64,000 nucleotides of DNA. Source: Amycolatopsis palatopharyngis (GTDB lineage Bacteria > Actinomycetota > Actinomycetes > Mycobacteriales > Pseudonocardiaceae). Both the position numbers and the translations under genes were made by a program. The stretch is from assembly GCF_003385185.1 (NCBI RefSeq), contig NZ_PQHZ01000032.1, forward strand, positions 1-64,000. Reading direction: 5' to 3'. Below the pieces are notes generated by a model. That model saw nothing but the letters and a program-made list of their open reading frames with translations, searched no databases and had not been told where the DNA came from. Of the stretch, positions 25,456-34,547 are shown one piece after another (within the stretch, counting starts at the first letter, position 1; every line of letters starts with the position of its first letter).

Positions 25456-26684
25456 CGGCCGGTCACCGGCTGGTCGGCGGGCAACGCGACGACCCTGCGG
25501 GGGTCGGCGGCTATCGCGGTCTCGTAGACGCGCAGCACCTGCACGACCAACCCGCCCCAGTCGAACATCGCCACGCGCTCGCGACCGGCAGCCGACAGCG
25601 CGGTGCGCCGCTCGGCATCGTCCAGGACAGCACCGAGCCGGTCCGCCAGCCCCTCGGCGTCCCCGGTCGGGAACAGCACACCCGCCCTGCCGTCGTCGAG
25701 CACCCGGCGGAAGGAGTCGAGGTCACTGGCCACGACCGGAGCCTGCGCCGCCATGGCCTCGGTCAGGATCATCCCGAAGCTCTCGCCACCGGTGTTGGGC
25801 GCGCAGTACACGTCCACACTGCGCAGCGCCCTGGCCTTGGTCTCGTCGTCGACCTGCCCGAGCAGGTCGATCCGCCCCGCCAGTTCCGGTCCCGCCTGCC
25901 GCAGCAGGGACTCGGTCTCACCCCCGCCGACCACCAGCAGGCGCACTTCAGGGCGCTCGGGCAGCAGTCTGCGCATCGCGTCGAGCAGGATCGGCATTCC
26001 CTTGCGTGGCTCGGTGAACCGGCCGATGAATCCGACGGTGCCCCCGGTGCGGGGGTAGCCCTCGAGGGGTTCGGCACGCGCGAAGAACTCCGTGTTCACC
26101 CCGTTCGGGATCTCCACTGCATCGCCGCCGAGATGCTCGACCTGGACCCGCCTCGCGAGGACGGACACCGCGATCCGAGCGGTCACCTTCTCCAGCAGGG
26201 GGCGCAGGACCGGCTGGAACGCCGACAGCGTGCGCGAACGCGGCGTCGAGGTGTGGAAGGTCGCGACTATCGGCCCGTCGGCGATCTTCAGCGCGAGCAG
26301 TGACAGGCTCGGGGCCGCGGGCTCGTGCAGATGCAGCACGTCGAAGGCGTTGTCGCGCAGCCAGCGCCGGACGCGCGCATAGGACAGCGGACCGAACTGC
26401 AGGCGGGCCACCGAGCCGTTGTAGGGGATGCCCAGCGCCCGCCCCGCCGGATGCACGAAATCCGGCAGCCCGGACTCGTCGTCGGCGGGGGCCAGCACGG
26501 AGACTATGTGTCCCCTGGCCAGCAACGCCTTGGCGAGGTCGACCACATGCCCCTGCACGCCACCCGGAACGTCGAACGAGTACGGACAGACGATGCCGAT
26601 GCGCAGGGCTCGTTCCGGCCGCTGCGCTCGTATCGATTCGTCCGATACGGGCGCGGAAACCGGCAGTTCCTGATCCGGCACCAT
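25452..26684 (-). CDS. pimA: Phosphatidyl-myo-inositol mannosyltransferase PimA
   Basis: This 410-residue GT4-type glycosyltransferase transfers the first mannose from GDP-mannose to phosphatidylinositol on the cytoplasmic face of the membrane. Visible are GGVQGHVVDLAKALLARGH, TFHTSTPRS, FIGRFTEPRKGM and the E-x7-E motif ESFGMILTE. The ATG at 26684 overlaps the patA TAA by one base (TAATG); a GTG follows as the next codon. It belongs to the pgsA-patA-pimA operon that starts PIM lipid synthesis. Confidence 0.95.
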   Translation of the reverse strand: MVPDQELPVSAPVSDESIRAQRPERALRIGIVCPYSFDVPGGVQGHVVDLAKALLARGHIVSVLAPADDESGLPDFVHPAGRALGIPYNGSVARLQFGPLSYARVRRWLRDNAFDVLHLHEPAAPSLSLLALKIADGPIVATFHTSTPRSRTLSAFQPVLRPLLEKVTARIAVSVLARRVQVEHLGGDAVEIPNGVNTEFFARAEPLEGYPRTGGTVGFIGRFTEPRKGMPILLDAMRRLLPERPEVRLLVVGGGETESLLRQAGPELAGRIDLLGQVDDETKARALRSVDVYCAPNTGGESFGMILTEAMAAQAPVVASDLDSFRRVLDDGRAGVLFPTGDAEGLADRLGAVLDDAERRTALSAAGRERVAMFDWGGLVVQVLRVYETAIAADPRRVVALPADQPVTGR

Positions 26685-27601
26685 TACCCCGATTCGCCGA
26701 GGGTCGCGCACTGCTCGGCAGGCAGGTCGGCCAGCCAGAGTCGTTGGACCATATGCCAGTCGGCCGGGTGCGCGGCGATATCGCCGGCGAGGACGTCGGC
26801 GAGGGCCTGTGTGGCCGCGGGCACCTCCTCCCGGGCGTTCACCCGGATGCGTGGATGGATGCGGATACCCCAGCCGTCGTCGGTGAACCAGCTACCCACC
26901 GGAAGCAGGGCCGCCCCGGTACTCGCCGCGAGCCTGGCGGGTCCGGCGGGCATCCTGGTTGGCTCACCGAAGAACGTCACCGGCAGACCTGCGCCCGAAA
27001 GGTCCCGGTCACTGACCAGGCAGACGACCCGGTTCTCCCGCAGCCTGCGCAACAGCGTGCGAAACGACGCCGCTCCCCCGCTGGCGGGCAGTATCTCGAA
27101 CCCCAGTGACTCTCGGAATGCCACGAACCGCTGATACAGCGATTCCGGTTCGAGCCGCTCGACGACCGTGGTGAAGGTCCCCGAGTGATCGACCAGCCAC
27201 ATTCCCGCCGCGTCCCAGTTCCCGGAGTGGGGCAGTGCGACCACCGCCCCGTTTCCCTCCGCGAGTGCCGCGTCGAGGTTCTCCACGCCACTGATGCCCT
27301 GTTGTACGCCGGCCACGATCCCGGCGGGATCCATCGCGGGCAGCCGGAACGCCTCCTGCCAGTACCTGGCGTAGGAGCGCAGCGCCCTGCGCGTGAGCTC
27401 GTCCAGTTCGGCCCGGTCCGCCTGCGGCACCACCCGCGCCAGGTTGCGCCGCAGCTGGCGCACACCCGCCCCGTCCCGCCGGGCCGCCAGATCGGCCCCG
27501 AGGGAAAACGCAGCCGTCGCCACCGGTGCGGGCAGCATCCGGACCAGCCGCCAGCCCGCCGCGTAGCCCGCGTCGCCGATGCGGTGACCCAGCCCGCTCA
27601 C
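26684..27601 (-). CDS. Phosphatidylinositol mannoside acyltransferase PatA
   Basis: This 305-residue LpxL/HtrB-like acyltransferase acylates the mannose of PIM lipids. The HX4D catalytic motif is HSGNWD in VVALPHSGNWDAAG (about residue 124). A second block is VCLVSDRDLSGAGLPVTFFG. It starts with GTG 27601 overlapping the pgsA stop by 4 bp. Gene order pgsA-patA-pimA is the same as Rv2612c-Rv2611c-Rv2610c, which makes the assignment firm. Confidence 0.92.
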   Translation of the reverse strand: MSGLGHRIGDAGYAAGWRLVRMLPAPVATAAFSLGADLAARRDGAGVRQLRRNLARVVPQADRAELDELTRRALRSYARYWQEAFRLPAMDPAGIVAGVQQGISGVENLDAALAEGNGAVVALPHSGNWDAAGMWLVDHSGTFTTVVERLEPESLYQRFVAFRESLGFEILPASGGAASFRTLLRRLRENRVVCLVSDRDLSGAGLPVTFFGEPTRMPAGPARLAASTGAALLPVGSWFTDDGWGIRIHPRIRVNAREEVPAATQALADVLAGDIAAHPADWHMVQRLWLADLPAEQCATLGESG

Positions 27602-28209
27602 GTGCCCACCTTCCTGGCCGACCTGGTGACCGTGACGGCGCGCTGCAGCAGCGTGACGGCGGAGAGCACGGCGAGCAGCCAGAGCGTGGCCTCAACGGCG
27701 AAGGGCACCCCGAAGCTCTGCAGGCCGGTACCGGTGAGCGCGATGATCAACCGCTCCGCCCGCTCGATCAGCCCACCGTCCGCTTCGAGGCCGGATGCCT
27801 CCGCCCGCGCCTTGACGTAGGAGATGACCTGGGCCAGCACCAGACAGACCAGCGCGGCCGCCGCCGCCCGCTCGTTGTCCGCGACGACGAAGCACCACCA
27901 GGCGATACCCGCGAACACCGCGCCGTCCACGAGCCGGTCGCAGGTCGCGTCGAGCACGGCCCCGAGCGGGGTGCCGTATCCCCTGGCCCTGGCCATCGCG
28001 CCGTCCAGCAGGTCGAGCATCGTGAAGCCCGACACGACCAACGTGCCGGTGAGCAGCATGCCGGTGGGAAAGAACACAAGGGCGCCGATCATCGCCCCGA
28101 CCGTGCCGATCACCGTCATCACGTTCGGCGTCAGCCCGGCGCGAAGCAGCGCCCGGCCGATCGGATCAGTGACCCGGGAGACGGAGGTGCGCGCGAAGAT
28201 GTTGAGCAT
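27598..28209 (-). CDS. pgsA: CDP-alcohol phosphatidyltransferase (phosphatidylinositol phosphate synthase)
   Basis: This 203-residue membrane enzyme makes the phosphatidylinositol precursor from CDP-diacylglycerol and inositol phosphate. The CDP-alcohol motif D-G-x2-A-R-x8-G-x3-D-x3-D is complete: DGAMARARGYGTPLGAVLD followed by ATCD (about residues 66-88). About six TM segments are visible. It is the first gene of the PIM operon. A 116-bp gap separates it from the MarR gene and shows nothing else. Confidence 0.93.
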   Translation of the reverse strand: MLNIFARTSVSRVTDPIGRALLRAGLTPNVMTVIGTVGAMIGALVFFPTGMLLTGTLVVSGFTMLDLLDGAMARARGYGTPLGAVLDATCDRLVDGAVFAGIAWWCFVVADNERAAAAALVCLVLAQVISYVKARAEASGLEADGGLIERAERLIIALTGTGLQSFGVPFAVEATLWLLAVLSAVTLLQRAVTVTRSARKVGT

Positions 28210-28325
28210 CAGTTCTGTCCGGCGCTCCTGGCTACGGCGGATGGATGGGCGAACAGCAGCCTATCTACCCACCTCGATGCGGCCGCCACGCGCCGTCGCC
28301 TGCAGCACGCGCGCGACCGGGACGA

Positions 28326-28826
28326 TCAGTCCTGCTCGGCCTCGCACTCGGCCTGCCTGGCCAACTCGCATTCCGGCGCGAGGCCGTTGCGGATGGCGGC
28401 GCTGATCTCCCCGAGGACGGCGACCTGGTCCGGGGTCAGTACATCGAACAGACTCGAGCGCACGGCCTCCACGTGCCCTGGCGCCGCCTCCCGCAGTGCG
28501 GTGAACCCGCGTGGCGTGAGCGAGGCCAGCGCACCACGTTTGTCGGTGGGGCAGGACTTGCGGTGCACCCAGCCGTTGGCCTCGAGCCTGGACACGGCGT
28601 GCGACAGCCTGCTGCGCGAGGACTGGCACGCCTCCGCGAGCTCACTCATCCGCAGTGTCTGCTCCGGCGCCTCCGACAGCGCGACCAGGACTTCGTAGTA
28701 GGTCTGGGGCATGCCCGAGTCGTGCTGCAGCTGACTCTCGAGGTGCGCCCTGAGCATGCTGACCGCGGCGTTGAACGAACGCCACACGTGCTGCTCCTCA
28801 TCGGAGAGCCATCGAGTTTCGGACAT
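28326..28826 (-). CDS. MarR family transcriptional regulator
   Basis: This 166-residue winged-HTH protein has RMSELAEACQSSRSRLSHAVSRLEANGWV as the DNA-reading region and dimerisation helices at both ends. LASLTPRGFTALREAAPGH is typical of MarR proteins. It is divergent from yceI across 110 bp containing two near-identical palindromes, so it is very likely an autorepressor that also controls yceI. Confidence 0.92.
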   Translation of the reverse strand: MSETRWLSDEEQHVWRSFNAAVSMLRAHLESQLQHDSGMPQTYYEVLVALSEAPEQTLRMSELAEACQSSRSRLSHAVSRLEANGWVHRKSCPTDKRGALASLTPRGFTALREAAPGHVEAVRSSLFDVLTPDQVAVLGEISAAIRNGLAPECELARQAECEAEQD

Positions 28827-28842
28827 ACCAGCATCCTACCCC

Positions 28843-28893
28843 TGGTTGAGCGCTCAACCAACATGAGGTACGGTCTGATTGAGGGCTCAACCA
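28843..28893. promoter_or_regulatory. Two MarR-type operators
   Basis: The first site, 28843-28860, is a perfect 18-bp palindrome with centre GGTTGAGCGCTCAACC. The second, 28876-28893, TGATTGAGGGCTCAACCA, differs by two bases in one half and lies 33 bp (about three helix turns) away, centre to centre. Both are in the divergent MarR/YceI promoter region. The site form fits MarR operators; direct proof is absent. Confidence 0.75.
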
Positions 28894-28936
28894 CTAGGGT
28901 CACAGCATTCCACACGACAGCCAAGGAGAAATTCCC

Positions 28937-29485
28937 ATGAGCGCACCCACCACCGAGATCCCCGGCTACATCGCAGGCACCTGGGCGATCGACCCGTCGC
29001 ACTCCGACGTCACGTTCACCGTTCGCCACCTGGGCGTCTCCAAGGTGCGCGGCCGGTTCAGCACGTTCGAGGGCGAGATCGTCACCGGGGACGCGGTGAC
29101 GGACTCATCGGTGACGGCGACCATCCAGGCCACCGCTGTGGACACCAACAGCGCGCAGCGGGACGAGCATGTCCGTGGCGCCGACTTCCTCGACGTCGAG
29201 CAGTTCCCGACTCTGTCGTTCCGCTCGACCGGCATCCGCGTGGATGACGGCGACTACCTGATCGACGGCGAGCTGACCCTGCACGGCGTCACCAAGCCGG
29301 TCACCCTGCAGGCAGAACTGGGCGGCTTCGGCGACGGTATGACCCCGGACAGCAAGGTCGTCGGCGTCGAGGCGAGCACCGAGATCAGCCGTTCCGACTT
29401 CGCCGTCGGCGCGGGCATCCCGACCGCCGTGGTCAGCGACAAGATCAAGATCGAGCTGAACATCGAGGCCGGCCTCCAGCAGTGA
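28937..29485 (+). CDS. YceI family protein
   Basis: This 182-residue lipocalin-like beta-barrel protein starts at ATG 28937 after AAGGAG. Hallmarks are WAIDPSHSDVTFTVRHLGVSKVRGRF at the start and ELTLHGVTKPVTL in the middle. YceI proteins bind isoprenoid or fatty-acid-like molecules. There is no signal peptide, so it is cytoplasmic, unlike E. coli YceI. It is under probable MarR control. Confidence 0.93.
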   Translation: MSAPTTEIPGYIAGTWAIDPSHSDVTFTVRHLGVSKVRGRFSTFEGEIVTGDAVTDSSVTATIQATAVDTNSAQRDEHVRGADFLDVEQFPTLSFRSTGIRVDDGDYLIDGELTLHGVTKPVTLQAELGGFGDGMTPDSKVVGVEASTEISRSDFAVGAGIPTAVVSDKIKIELNIEAGLQQ

Positions 29486-29492
29486 CACTCCC

Positions 29493-29520
29493 GGCGGGAA
29501 CTCGCCGACGAGTTCCCGCC
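29493..29520. terminator. Bidirectional terminator between yceI and HIT gene
   Basis: GGCGGGAACTCG (29493-29504) and CGAGTTCCCGCC (29509-29520) form a perfect 12-bp stem with a 4-nt loop CCGA. It lies between the convergent stops at 29485 and 29556. No T-run is present. Confidence 0.75.
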
Positions 29521-29555
29521 GTCGAAGTCACCTCCCTGGCCGGGCGAGCACGCGC

Positions 29556-30161
29556 TCAGTCCGCCTGCCAGGCCTGCGCGAGCAGGGAGCGAGTCTGCCC
29601 AAGCAGTTGTGGCAGCACCTTCGTGTGCCCCACGACCGGCATGAAGTTGGCGTCGCCGCCCCACCTCGGCACCACGTGCTGGTGCAGGTGGGCGGCGATG
29701 CCGGCACCGGCGATGACGCCCTGGTTCATGCCGATGTTGAAGCCGTGCGCCCCGGACACCGACCGCACCACCGACATCGCCCGCTGGGTGAACCGCGCCA
29801 GCTCCGTCGTCTCCTCCACGGTCAGTTCGGTGTAGTCCGCGACGTGCCGGTACGGAACCACCATCAGATGCCCGGGGTTGTACGGGTACAGGTTCAGCAC
29901 GGCGTACACCGACCGCCCTCTGGCGAGGATCAACGCCTCCTCATCGGCCATCTCCACCAGCCTGCAGAACGGACAGCCCTGCGGCTGGTCGCCATCGGGC
30001 TTGTTCTCCCCCTGGACGTACGCCAGCCGGTGTGGCGTCCACAACCGTTGCAGCGCGTCCGGTATCCCGACGCCGTCCTGCTGTTCGATGTCAGTGTCTG
30101 TTGACAAACGCGCGTCACGATCGACTCGGCGGGGCTCGGACTTACCCACGATACTCACCAC
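29556..30161 (-). CDS. HIT family hydrolase/phosphorylase
   Basis: This 201-residue protein has the histidine triad HLHQHVV (about residue 165) and NLYPYNPGHLMVVPYRHV, as in the Rv2613c diadenosine tetraphosphate phosphorylase-like protein. A CPFC pair near residue 63 may bind metal. The first four candidate starts are close (GTG 30161, GTG 30158, GTG 30149); 30149 has the best-spaced GAGG, so the N-terminus is uncertain. It follows thrS as in mycobacteria. Confidence 0.9.
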   Translation of the reverse strand: MVSIVGKSEPRRVDRDARLSTDTDIEQQDGVGIPDALQRLWTPHRLAYVQGENKPDGDQPQGCPFCRLVEMADEEALILARGRSVYAVLNLYPYNPGHLMVVPYRHVADYTELTVEETTELARFTQRAMSVVRSVSGAHGFNIGMNQGVIAGAGIAAHLHQHVVPRWGGDANFMPVVGHTKVLPQLLGQTRSLLAQAWQAD

Positions 30162-30257
30162 CTCGAGACATGCGCCCCGCCTCGCCGCTCGTGGGCGTCG
30201 CCACGCGCGTTCTCTGAAGGCACCATCGCCACGTAACTCCAGTTCACCAACCGGCCC

Positions 30258-32291
30258 TCAGACCCGCCCAACGAGTGCCTCCAGCGCGTCGGCCGCGGGA
30301 GAGGCGTTCTCCCTCCGGTGCACCCAGTCGGCGATGACCTCGACCGCGGTCCCGACCGGCACCCCGTTGATCTGCCCGCCGTCACGGAAGCGGAACGACA
30401 CGGCTCCCGCCTCCACGTCCTTGCCGCCCGCCAGCAGCAGGAACGGCACCTTCTGCGTGGTGTGGGTACGGATCTTCTTCTGCATCCGGTCGTCGCTCTC
30501 GTCGATCTCGACCCGGATCCCCTTCGCCCGCAACGACTTCTCCACGCCGCGCAGATGTTCCACGTGCTCATCCGCGATCGGGATACCCACCACCTGCACG
30601 GGCGCGAGCCAAGCCGGGAAGGCGCCCGCGTAGTGCTCGGTGAGCACGCCGAAGAACCGCTCGATCGAGCCGAACAGCGCGCGGTGGATCATCACCGGCT
30701 GCTGCCGCGAACCGTCGGCGGACTGGTACTCCAGGCCGAACCGCTTCGGCTGCTGGAAGTCCACCTGAATGGTCGACATCTGCCAGGTACGGCCGATCGC
30801 GTCCTTCGCCTGTACCGAGATCTTCGGCCCGTAGTAGGCCGCGCCGCCGGGATCGGGCACCAGATCCAGCCCCGAGGCCCCCGCCGCCTCCCGCAGGGCC
30901 GCGGTGGCCTCCTCCCACTCCTCCGGCTCGCCGATGAACTTCGGCGAATCGTCCCGAGTGGACAGTTCGAGGTAGAAGTCGTTGAGCCCGTAGTCGCGCA
31001 ACAGGTCCAGCACGAAGTCGAGCAGGGACCGCAACTCGCCCTGCATCTGCTCCTTCGTGCAGTAGATGTGCGAGTCGTCCTGGGTCATGCCGCGTACGCG
31101 GGTCAGCCCGTGCACCACACCCGACTTCTCGTACCGGTAGACAGAGCCGAACTCGAACAACCGCAGCGGCAGTTCGCGGTAGGACCGTCCACGCGAGCGG
31201 AAGATCAGGTTGTGCATCGGGCAGTTCATCGCCTTGATGTAGTAGTCCGTCCCCTCCAGACTCATCGGCGGGAACATGCCCTCGGCGTAGTGCGGCAGAT
31301 GTCCGGAGGTCTCGAACAGCGCGCCCTTGCTGATGTGCGGGGTGTTGACGAACTCGTACCCGGCCTGCTCGTGCTTTTGCCTGGAGTAGGTCTCGAGTTC
31401 CCGCCGGATGATGCCGCCCCTCGGGTGGAACACCGGCAGCCCGGAGCCCAGTTCCTCGGGGAAGGAGAAGAGATCCAGCTCCGCGCCGAGCCTGCGGTGG
31501 TCACGGCGCTCGGCCTCGGCCAGCATCTCCAGGTGCGCGTCCTGCGCCTCCCCGGATTCCCATGCGGTGCCGTAGATGCGCTGCAGTTGCGGGTTCTTCT
31601 CGTCGCCGCGCCAGTACGCCGCGGCCACCCGCATGAGCTTGAACGCGGGAATGTGCTTTGTGGTCGGCACGTGCGGCCCCCGGCAGAGATCGCCCCACAC
31701 CCGGTCCCCGCTGCGCGGATCGACATTGTCGTAGACCGTCAGCTCACCACCGCCGACCTCCATCACCTCGGAGGTGTCCACCTCCGACTTGAGATCGACG
31801 AGTTCGAGCTTGAAGGGCTCGCCTGCGAGTTCCTCCCTGGCCGCGTCCACGGAGTCCAGGACCCTGCGGGAGAACCGCTGCGATCCCTTGATGATCTGCT
31901 TCATCCGCTTCTCCAGGGCCTGCAGGTCCTCCGGAGTGAACGGGGTGTCGACGGCGAAGTCGTAGTAGAAGCCATCGCGCACCGGCGGGCCGATCCCGAG
32001 TTTCGCTTCGGGGAACTGCTGCTGCACGGCCTGGGCCAGTACGTGCGCCGCGGAATGCCGGATGACGCTGCGCCCGTCCTCGGTGTTCGCCGCGATGGTC
32101 TCGACCTCGGTGTCGGACTCGGGGACCCAGGCCAGGTCCCGCAGTTGCCCCTCCGCGTCACGCACGACGACGACCGCGTCGGGACCCTTGCCCGGCAGAC
32201 CTGCCTCGCGAACAGCGGTGCCCGCCGTGGTCCCGGCCGGCACCACCACACGGGGCGCGGGTTCGGACACGACTGCGGACGGCTGGGACAC
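30258..32291 (-). CDS. thrS: Threonyl-tRNA synthetase
   Basis: This 677-residue class II synthetase charges tRNA-Thr. Domain order is TGS (about 1-75), the editing domain with RHSAAHVLAQAVQ (HxxxH), the catalytic core with motif 2 RVRGMTQDDSHIYC and motif 3 GSIERFFGVLTEHY, then the anticodon-binding domain. The zinc Cys is in KAMNCPMHNL. The length is normal. I see no T-box-like leader in the 103 bp upstream. Confidence 0.97.
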   Translation of the reverse strand: MSQPSAVVSEPAPRVVVPAGTTAGTAVREAGLPGKGPDAVVVVRDAEGQLRDLAWVPESDTEVETIAANTEDGRSVIRHSAAHVLAQAVQQQFPEAKLGIGPPVRDGFYYDFAVDTPFTPEDLQALEKRMKQIIKGSQRFSRRVLDSVDAAREELAGEPFKLELVDLKSEVDTSEVMEVGGGELTVYDNVDPRSGDRVWGDLCRGPHVPTTKHIPAFKLMRVAAAYWRGDEKNPQLQRIYGTAWESGEAQDAHLEMLAEAERRDHRRLGAELDLFSFPEELGSGLPVFHPRGGIIRRELETYSRQKHEQAGYEFVNTPHISKGALFETSGHLPHYAEGMFPPMSLEGTDYYIKAMNCPMHNLIFRSRGRSYRELPLRLFEFGSVYRYEKSGVVHGLTRVRGMTQDDSHIYCTKEQMQGELRSLLDFVLDLLRDYGLNDFYLELSTRDDSPKFIGEPEEWEEATAALREAAGASGLDLVPDPGGAAYYGPKISVQAKDAIGRTWQMSTIQVDFQQPKRFGLEYQSADGSRQQPVMIHRALFGSIERFFGVLTEHYAGAFPAWLAPVQVVGIPIADEHVEHLRGVEKSLRAKGIRVEIDESDDRMQKKIRTHTTQKVPFLLLAGGKDVEAGAVSFRFRDGGQINGVPVGTAVEVIADWVHRRENASPAADALEALVGRV

Positions 32292-32394
32292 GGTGGGCTC
32301 CTTCGGGCGGTGCGGTGCATGGACGACGTGTCCGATGCTAGCCGCCGCCCATGGGCACGTTCGGTCAGCGGGTACACCCGCGCGACCGGCACCG

Positions 32395-33978
32395 TCAGTA
32401 CGCGCCGTACCCGCCGACGACCGCCCGCATCGTCTTCCAGAGGATCACCATGTCCAGCGCGAGCGACCAGTCCTCGACGTAGCGCAGATCCAGCCGGACG
32501 CTTTCCGCCCACGTAAGGTCGCTGCGCCCGCTGACCTGCCACAGCCCGGTGAGTCCGGGCTTGACCAGCAACCGCCTGCGCACGTCCGGTGCGTATCCCG
32601 CGGTTTCCTCCGGAAGTGGCGGGCGCGGACCGACCAGCGACATCCGGCCGGACAGGACGTTGAACAACTGTGGCAGCTCGTCGAGTGAGTAGCGGCGCAG
32701 GAGCACACCGATCCTGGTCACCCTGGGATCCTTGCGCAGCTTGAACAACGGCCCCGATGCCTCGTTGTTCTCCATCAGGCCGTGCCGGACCCGGTCGGCG
32801 TCGACGATCATCGTGCGGAACTTGTACATCGTGAACTCGCGCCCGCCCCTGCCAACCCGCTGCTGCCGGTAGATCACCGGCCCCCGCTCGGAAAGGGCGA
32901 TCCCGGCCGCGATCAGGAGTAACAGCGGCGTGCACAGGGTAAGCAGGACCAGCGCGCCCAGCCGGTCCACCAGTTCCTTGATCAACCTTTTGCCGCCGGT
33001 GAACTGCGGCGCCGAGACTCGCAGCAGTGGCATGCCGAGTACCCCGGAGACGTTGAGCCGCGGGCCCGCGACCTCCATCAGCACCGGCGCCACCACCATC
33101 TCGGCCGAGGTGCCTTCCAGATCCCAAGCCAGTTGCTGCAGCCTGCGCGGAGTCCAGTACGGGTCAGCGGTGATCGCCACCACGCGGTATCCGCCGCGGC
33201 GGATGTGCGCCGCGAGGTCGTTCAGCTCCCCGACGACAGGAACACCGGCGATCTCCCCCGGACTGCGGGACCCGTTCGCACCGGCGGCCTGTTCATTCGC
33301 GATCGACGTTCCGGGGGTGCACACCGCCGCCACCCGCCAGCCCACATGGGACTCGGTCCGGGTGCGCTCGATCAGTTCGCGAAGGGTGTCCGGGGCACCT
33401 GCCGCCATCACCGGCAACAGGCACTCACCACGACGGCGCGCCCCGTGCAGGAGCCTGCGCAGGACATAGCGCAGCGGGAAAGCGACGACCGCGATCACGG
33501 GCACGACGACGAAGACCCACGGCTGCACGGCGAGCGACCCGGAGATGAGCCCCACGAGCGCGATGAGGACGGCGGCGAGAAACAGTCCCCTGCCGAGTCT
33601 GCTGAACTCCTCGGAACCCGCGCCGAGTACCCGCAGACTCCAGGCCCTGTTCGCAGGCAGCGCGGAGAGCACGGCAACGGCCGTGCCGAACGCGATCATC
33701 TGGTGGATCGCCACCGGCCCGCCGAGTTCGTCGATCGCGACGACCGCCAGCGCGACCACCAGCAGGGTCACCAGTACGTCACAGGCGATCACGCAGGCGA
33801 GATAGCGGCGTTCCCACTCCATGAGTGGTGCGTTGTTGTCGCCCACGAGATCCGGGACGAGCCGAAAACGGGCTCGCGGCGAGAGCACATCGGATCGCCG
33901 CGTCCGGGACGACTGCCGGAGACCACTCCCCCGCATGTCACCGTTCGCGGCGAAGAGCGACTGTGCCGACTCGTCCAT
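32395..33978 (-). CDS. Polyprenyl glycosylphosphotransferase (exopolysaccharide priming)
   Basis: This 527-residue membrane protein transfers a sugar phosphate from a nucleotide sugar to a polyprenyl phosphate, starting polysaccharide synthesis. Five N-terminal hydrophobic segments and a Rossmann-like central region precede the catalytic sugar-transferase block KRLIKELVDRLGALVLL, FTMYKFRTMIVDAD, RRYSLDELPQLFNVLSG and MSLVGPRPP. The ATG 33978 is preceded by GGGAGG embedded in the 12-bp palindrome GGAGGATCCTCC (33979-33990). No polysaccharide cluster lies beside it, so its polymer is unknown. Confidence 0.93.
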   Translation of the reverse strand: MDESAQSLFAANGDMRGSGLRQSSRTRRSDVLSPRARFRLVPDLVGDNNAPLMEWERRYLACVIACDVLVTLLVVALAVVAIDELGGPVAIHQMIAFGTAVAVLSALPANRAWSLRVLGAGSEEFSRLGRGLFLAAVLIALVGLISGSLAVQPWVFVVVPVIAVVAFPLRYVLRRLLHGARRRGECLLPVMAAGAPDTLRELIERTRTESHVGWRVAAVCTPGTSIANEQAAGANGSRSPGEIAGVPVVGELNDLAAHIRRGGYRVVAITADPYWTPRRLQQLAWDLEGTSAEMVVAPVLMEVAGPRLNVSGVLGMPLLRVSAPQFTGGKRLIKELVDRLGALVLLTLCTPLLLLIAAGIALSERGPVIYRQQRVGRGGREFTMYKFRTMIVDADRVRHGLMENNEASGPLFKLRKDPRVTRIGVLLRRYSLDELPQLFNVLSGRMSLVGPRPPLPEETAGYAPDVRRRLLVKPGLTGLWQVSGRSDLTWAESVRLDLRYVEDWSLALDMVILWKTMRAVVGGYGAY

Positions 33979-33990
33979 GGAGGATCCTCC

Positions 33991-34425
33991 CGCTCATCGG
34001 TCGCGATTCCAGAGCCGCACCCCTAGTTACGGACTGTGTTCTCGCTTGATTACGGTGTGTATCCAACCCAGTGCTAGCCGTTCGAGTGACACACGCCGTG
34101 GTATCGGTCACTCAAGAACCCGCGTTACAGCGTCAACTGCATATTTCCCCTCACCACTACGGAGGAAGGGGCACCACGTAGATAACAAGATGGTGACAAC
34201 GGGTGATAACGAAACTCGGCAACCCACTACGGAAGGTAGTTGGTTGCCGGATGGCGGTCATGCCCGGTTCGCGGCCCGTTCCGACAAGCTGGCGAACAGC
34301 GCGGGGACGGAGCAGGCCGGCGCTGGTCAGTTCCTAAGTGGACGAACTGGCGCGCCGTCGTGATCAGCGGCACATCGGGTAACGAATCCGGTCGCCCGTG
34401 GGTTGAGACTGGGAGCGGACAACAG
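33991..34425. other. Long gene-free leader of the glycosylphosphotransferase
   Basis: About 430 bp hold no convincing gene. I see an inverted repeat GAGTGAC (34084-34090)/GTCACTC (34107-34113) and a strong hairpin with 13-bp arms and one mismatch, 34218-34230/34236-34248, loop GGAAG. Both could be read into a minus-strand leader RNA. Base composition is less GC-rich around 34000-34220 than in the flanking genes. I do not recognise a known riboswitch. Confidence 0.5.
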
Positions 34426-34450
34426 AAAAAGGCCCGGCTGTGCCGGGCCT
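34426..34450 (-). terminator. Intrinsic terminator of tRNA-Val(CAC)
   Basis: On the minus strand the 9-bp stem AGGCCCGGC/GCCGGGCCT with a 3-nt loop is followed by five T residues (plus-strand A-run 34426-34430). It lies about 26 bp beyond the 3' end of the minus-strand tRNA-Val. Confidence 0.85.
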
Positions 34451-34475
34451 CTCCGCGAACAACTGCACTTGTGGG

Positions 34476-34547
34476 TGGGCGATACTGGGATCGAACCAGT
34501 GACCCCTTCGGTGTGAACGAAGTGCTCTCCCGCTGAGCTAATCGCCC
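34476..34547 (-). tRNA. tRNA-Val (anticodon CAC)
   Basis: The 72-nt cloverleaf is complete. The acceptor is GGGCGAT paired with ATCGCCC, the D arm contains TTAGCTCAGCGGGAGAGCA, the anticodon stem CTTCG/CGAAG encloses the loop TTCACAC, and the T arm contains GGTTCGATCC. CCA is not encoded. A terminator follows. Confidence 0.93.

Noticed and set aside
32292..32394. A T-box or attenuator leader for thrS
   Set aside because: The region is only about 100 bp and I see neither a T-box sequence nor a terminator/antiterminator pair.
30318..32516. A 732-codon plus-strand frame opposite thrS
   Set aside because: Antisense to a full-length threonyl-tRNA synthetase, with no ribosome site and no recognisable motif.
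33991..34425. A cyclic di-nucleotide riboswitch upstream of the sugar transferase
   Set aside because: Hairpins are present, but I could not match the conserved cores of the known classes by eye.
34240..34536. A small plus-strand gene running into the tRNA-Val region
   Set aside because: It crosses the terminator and tRNA on the opposite strand, lacks a ribosome site and shows no family resemblance.
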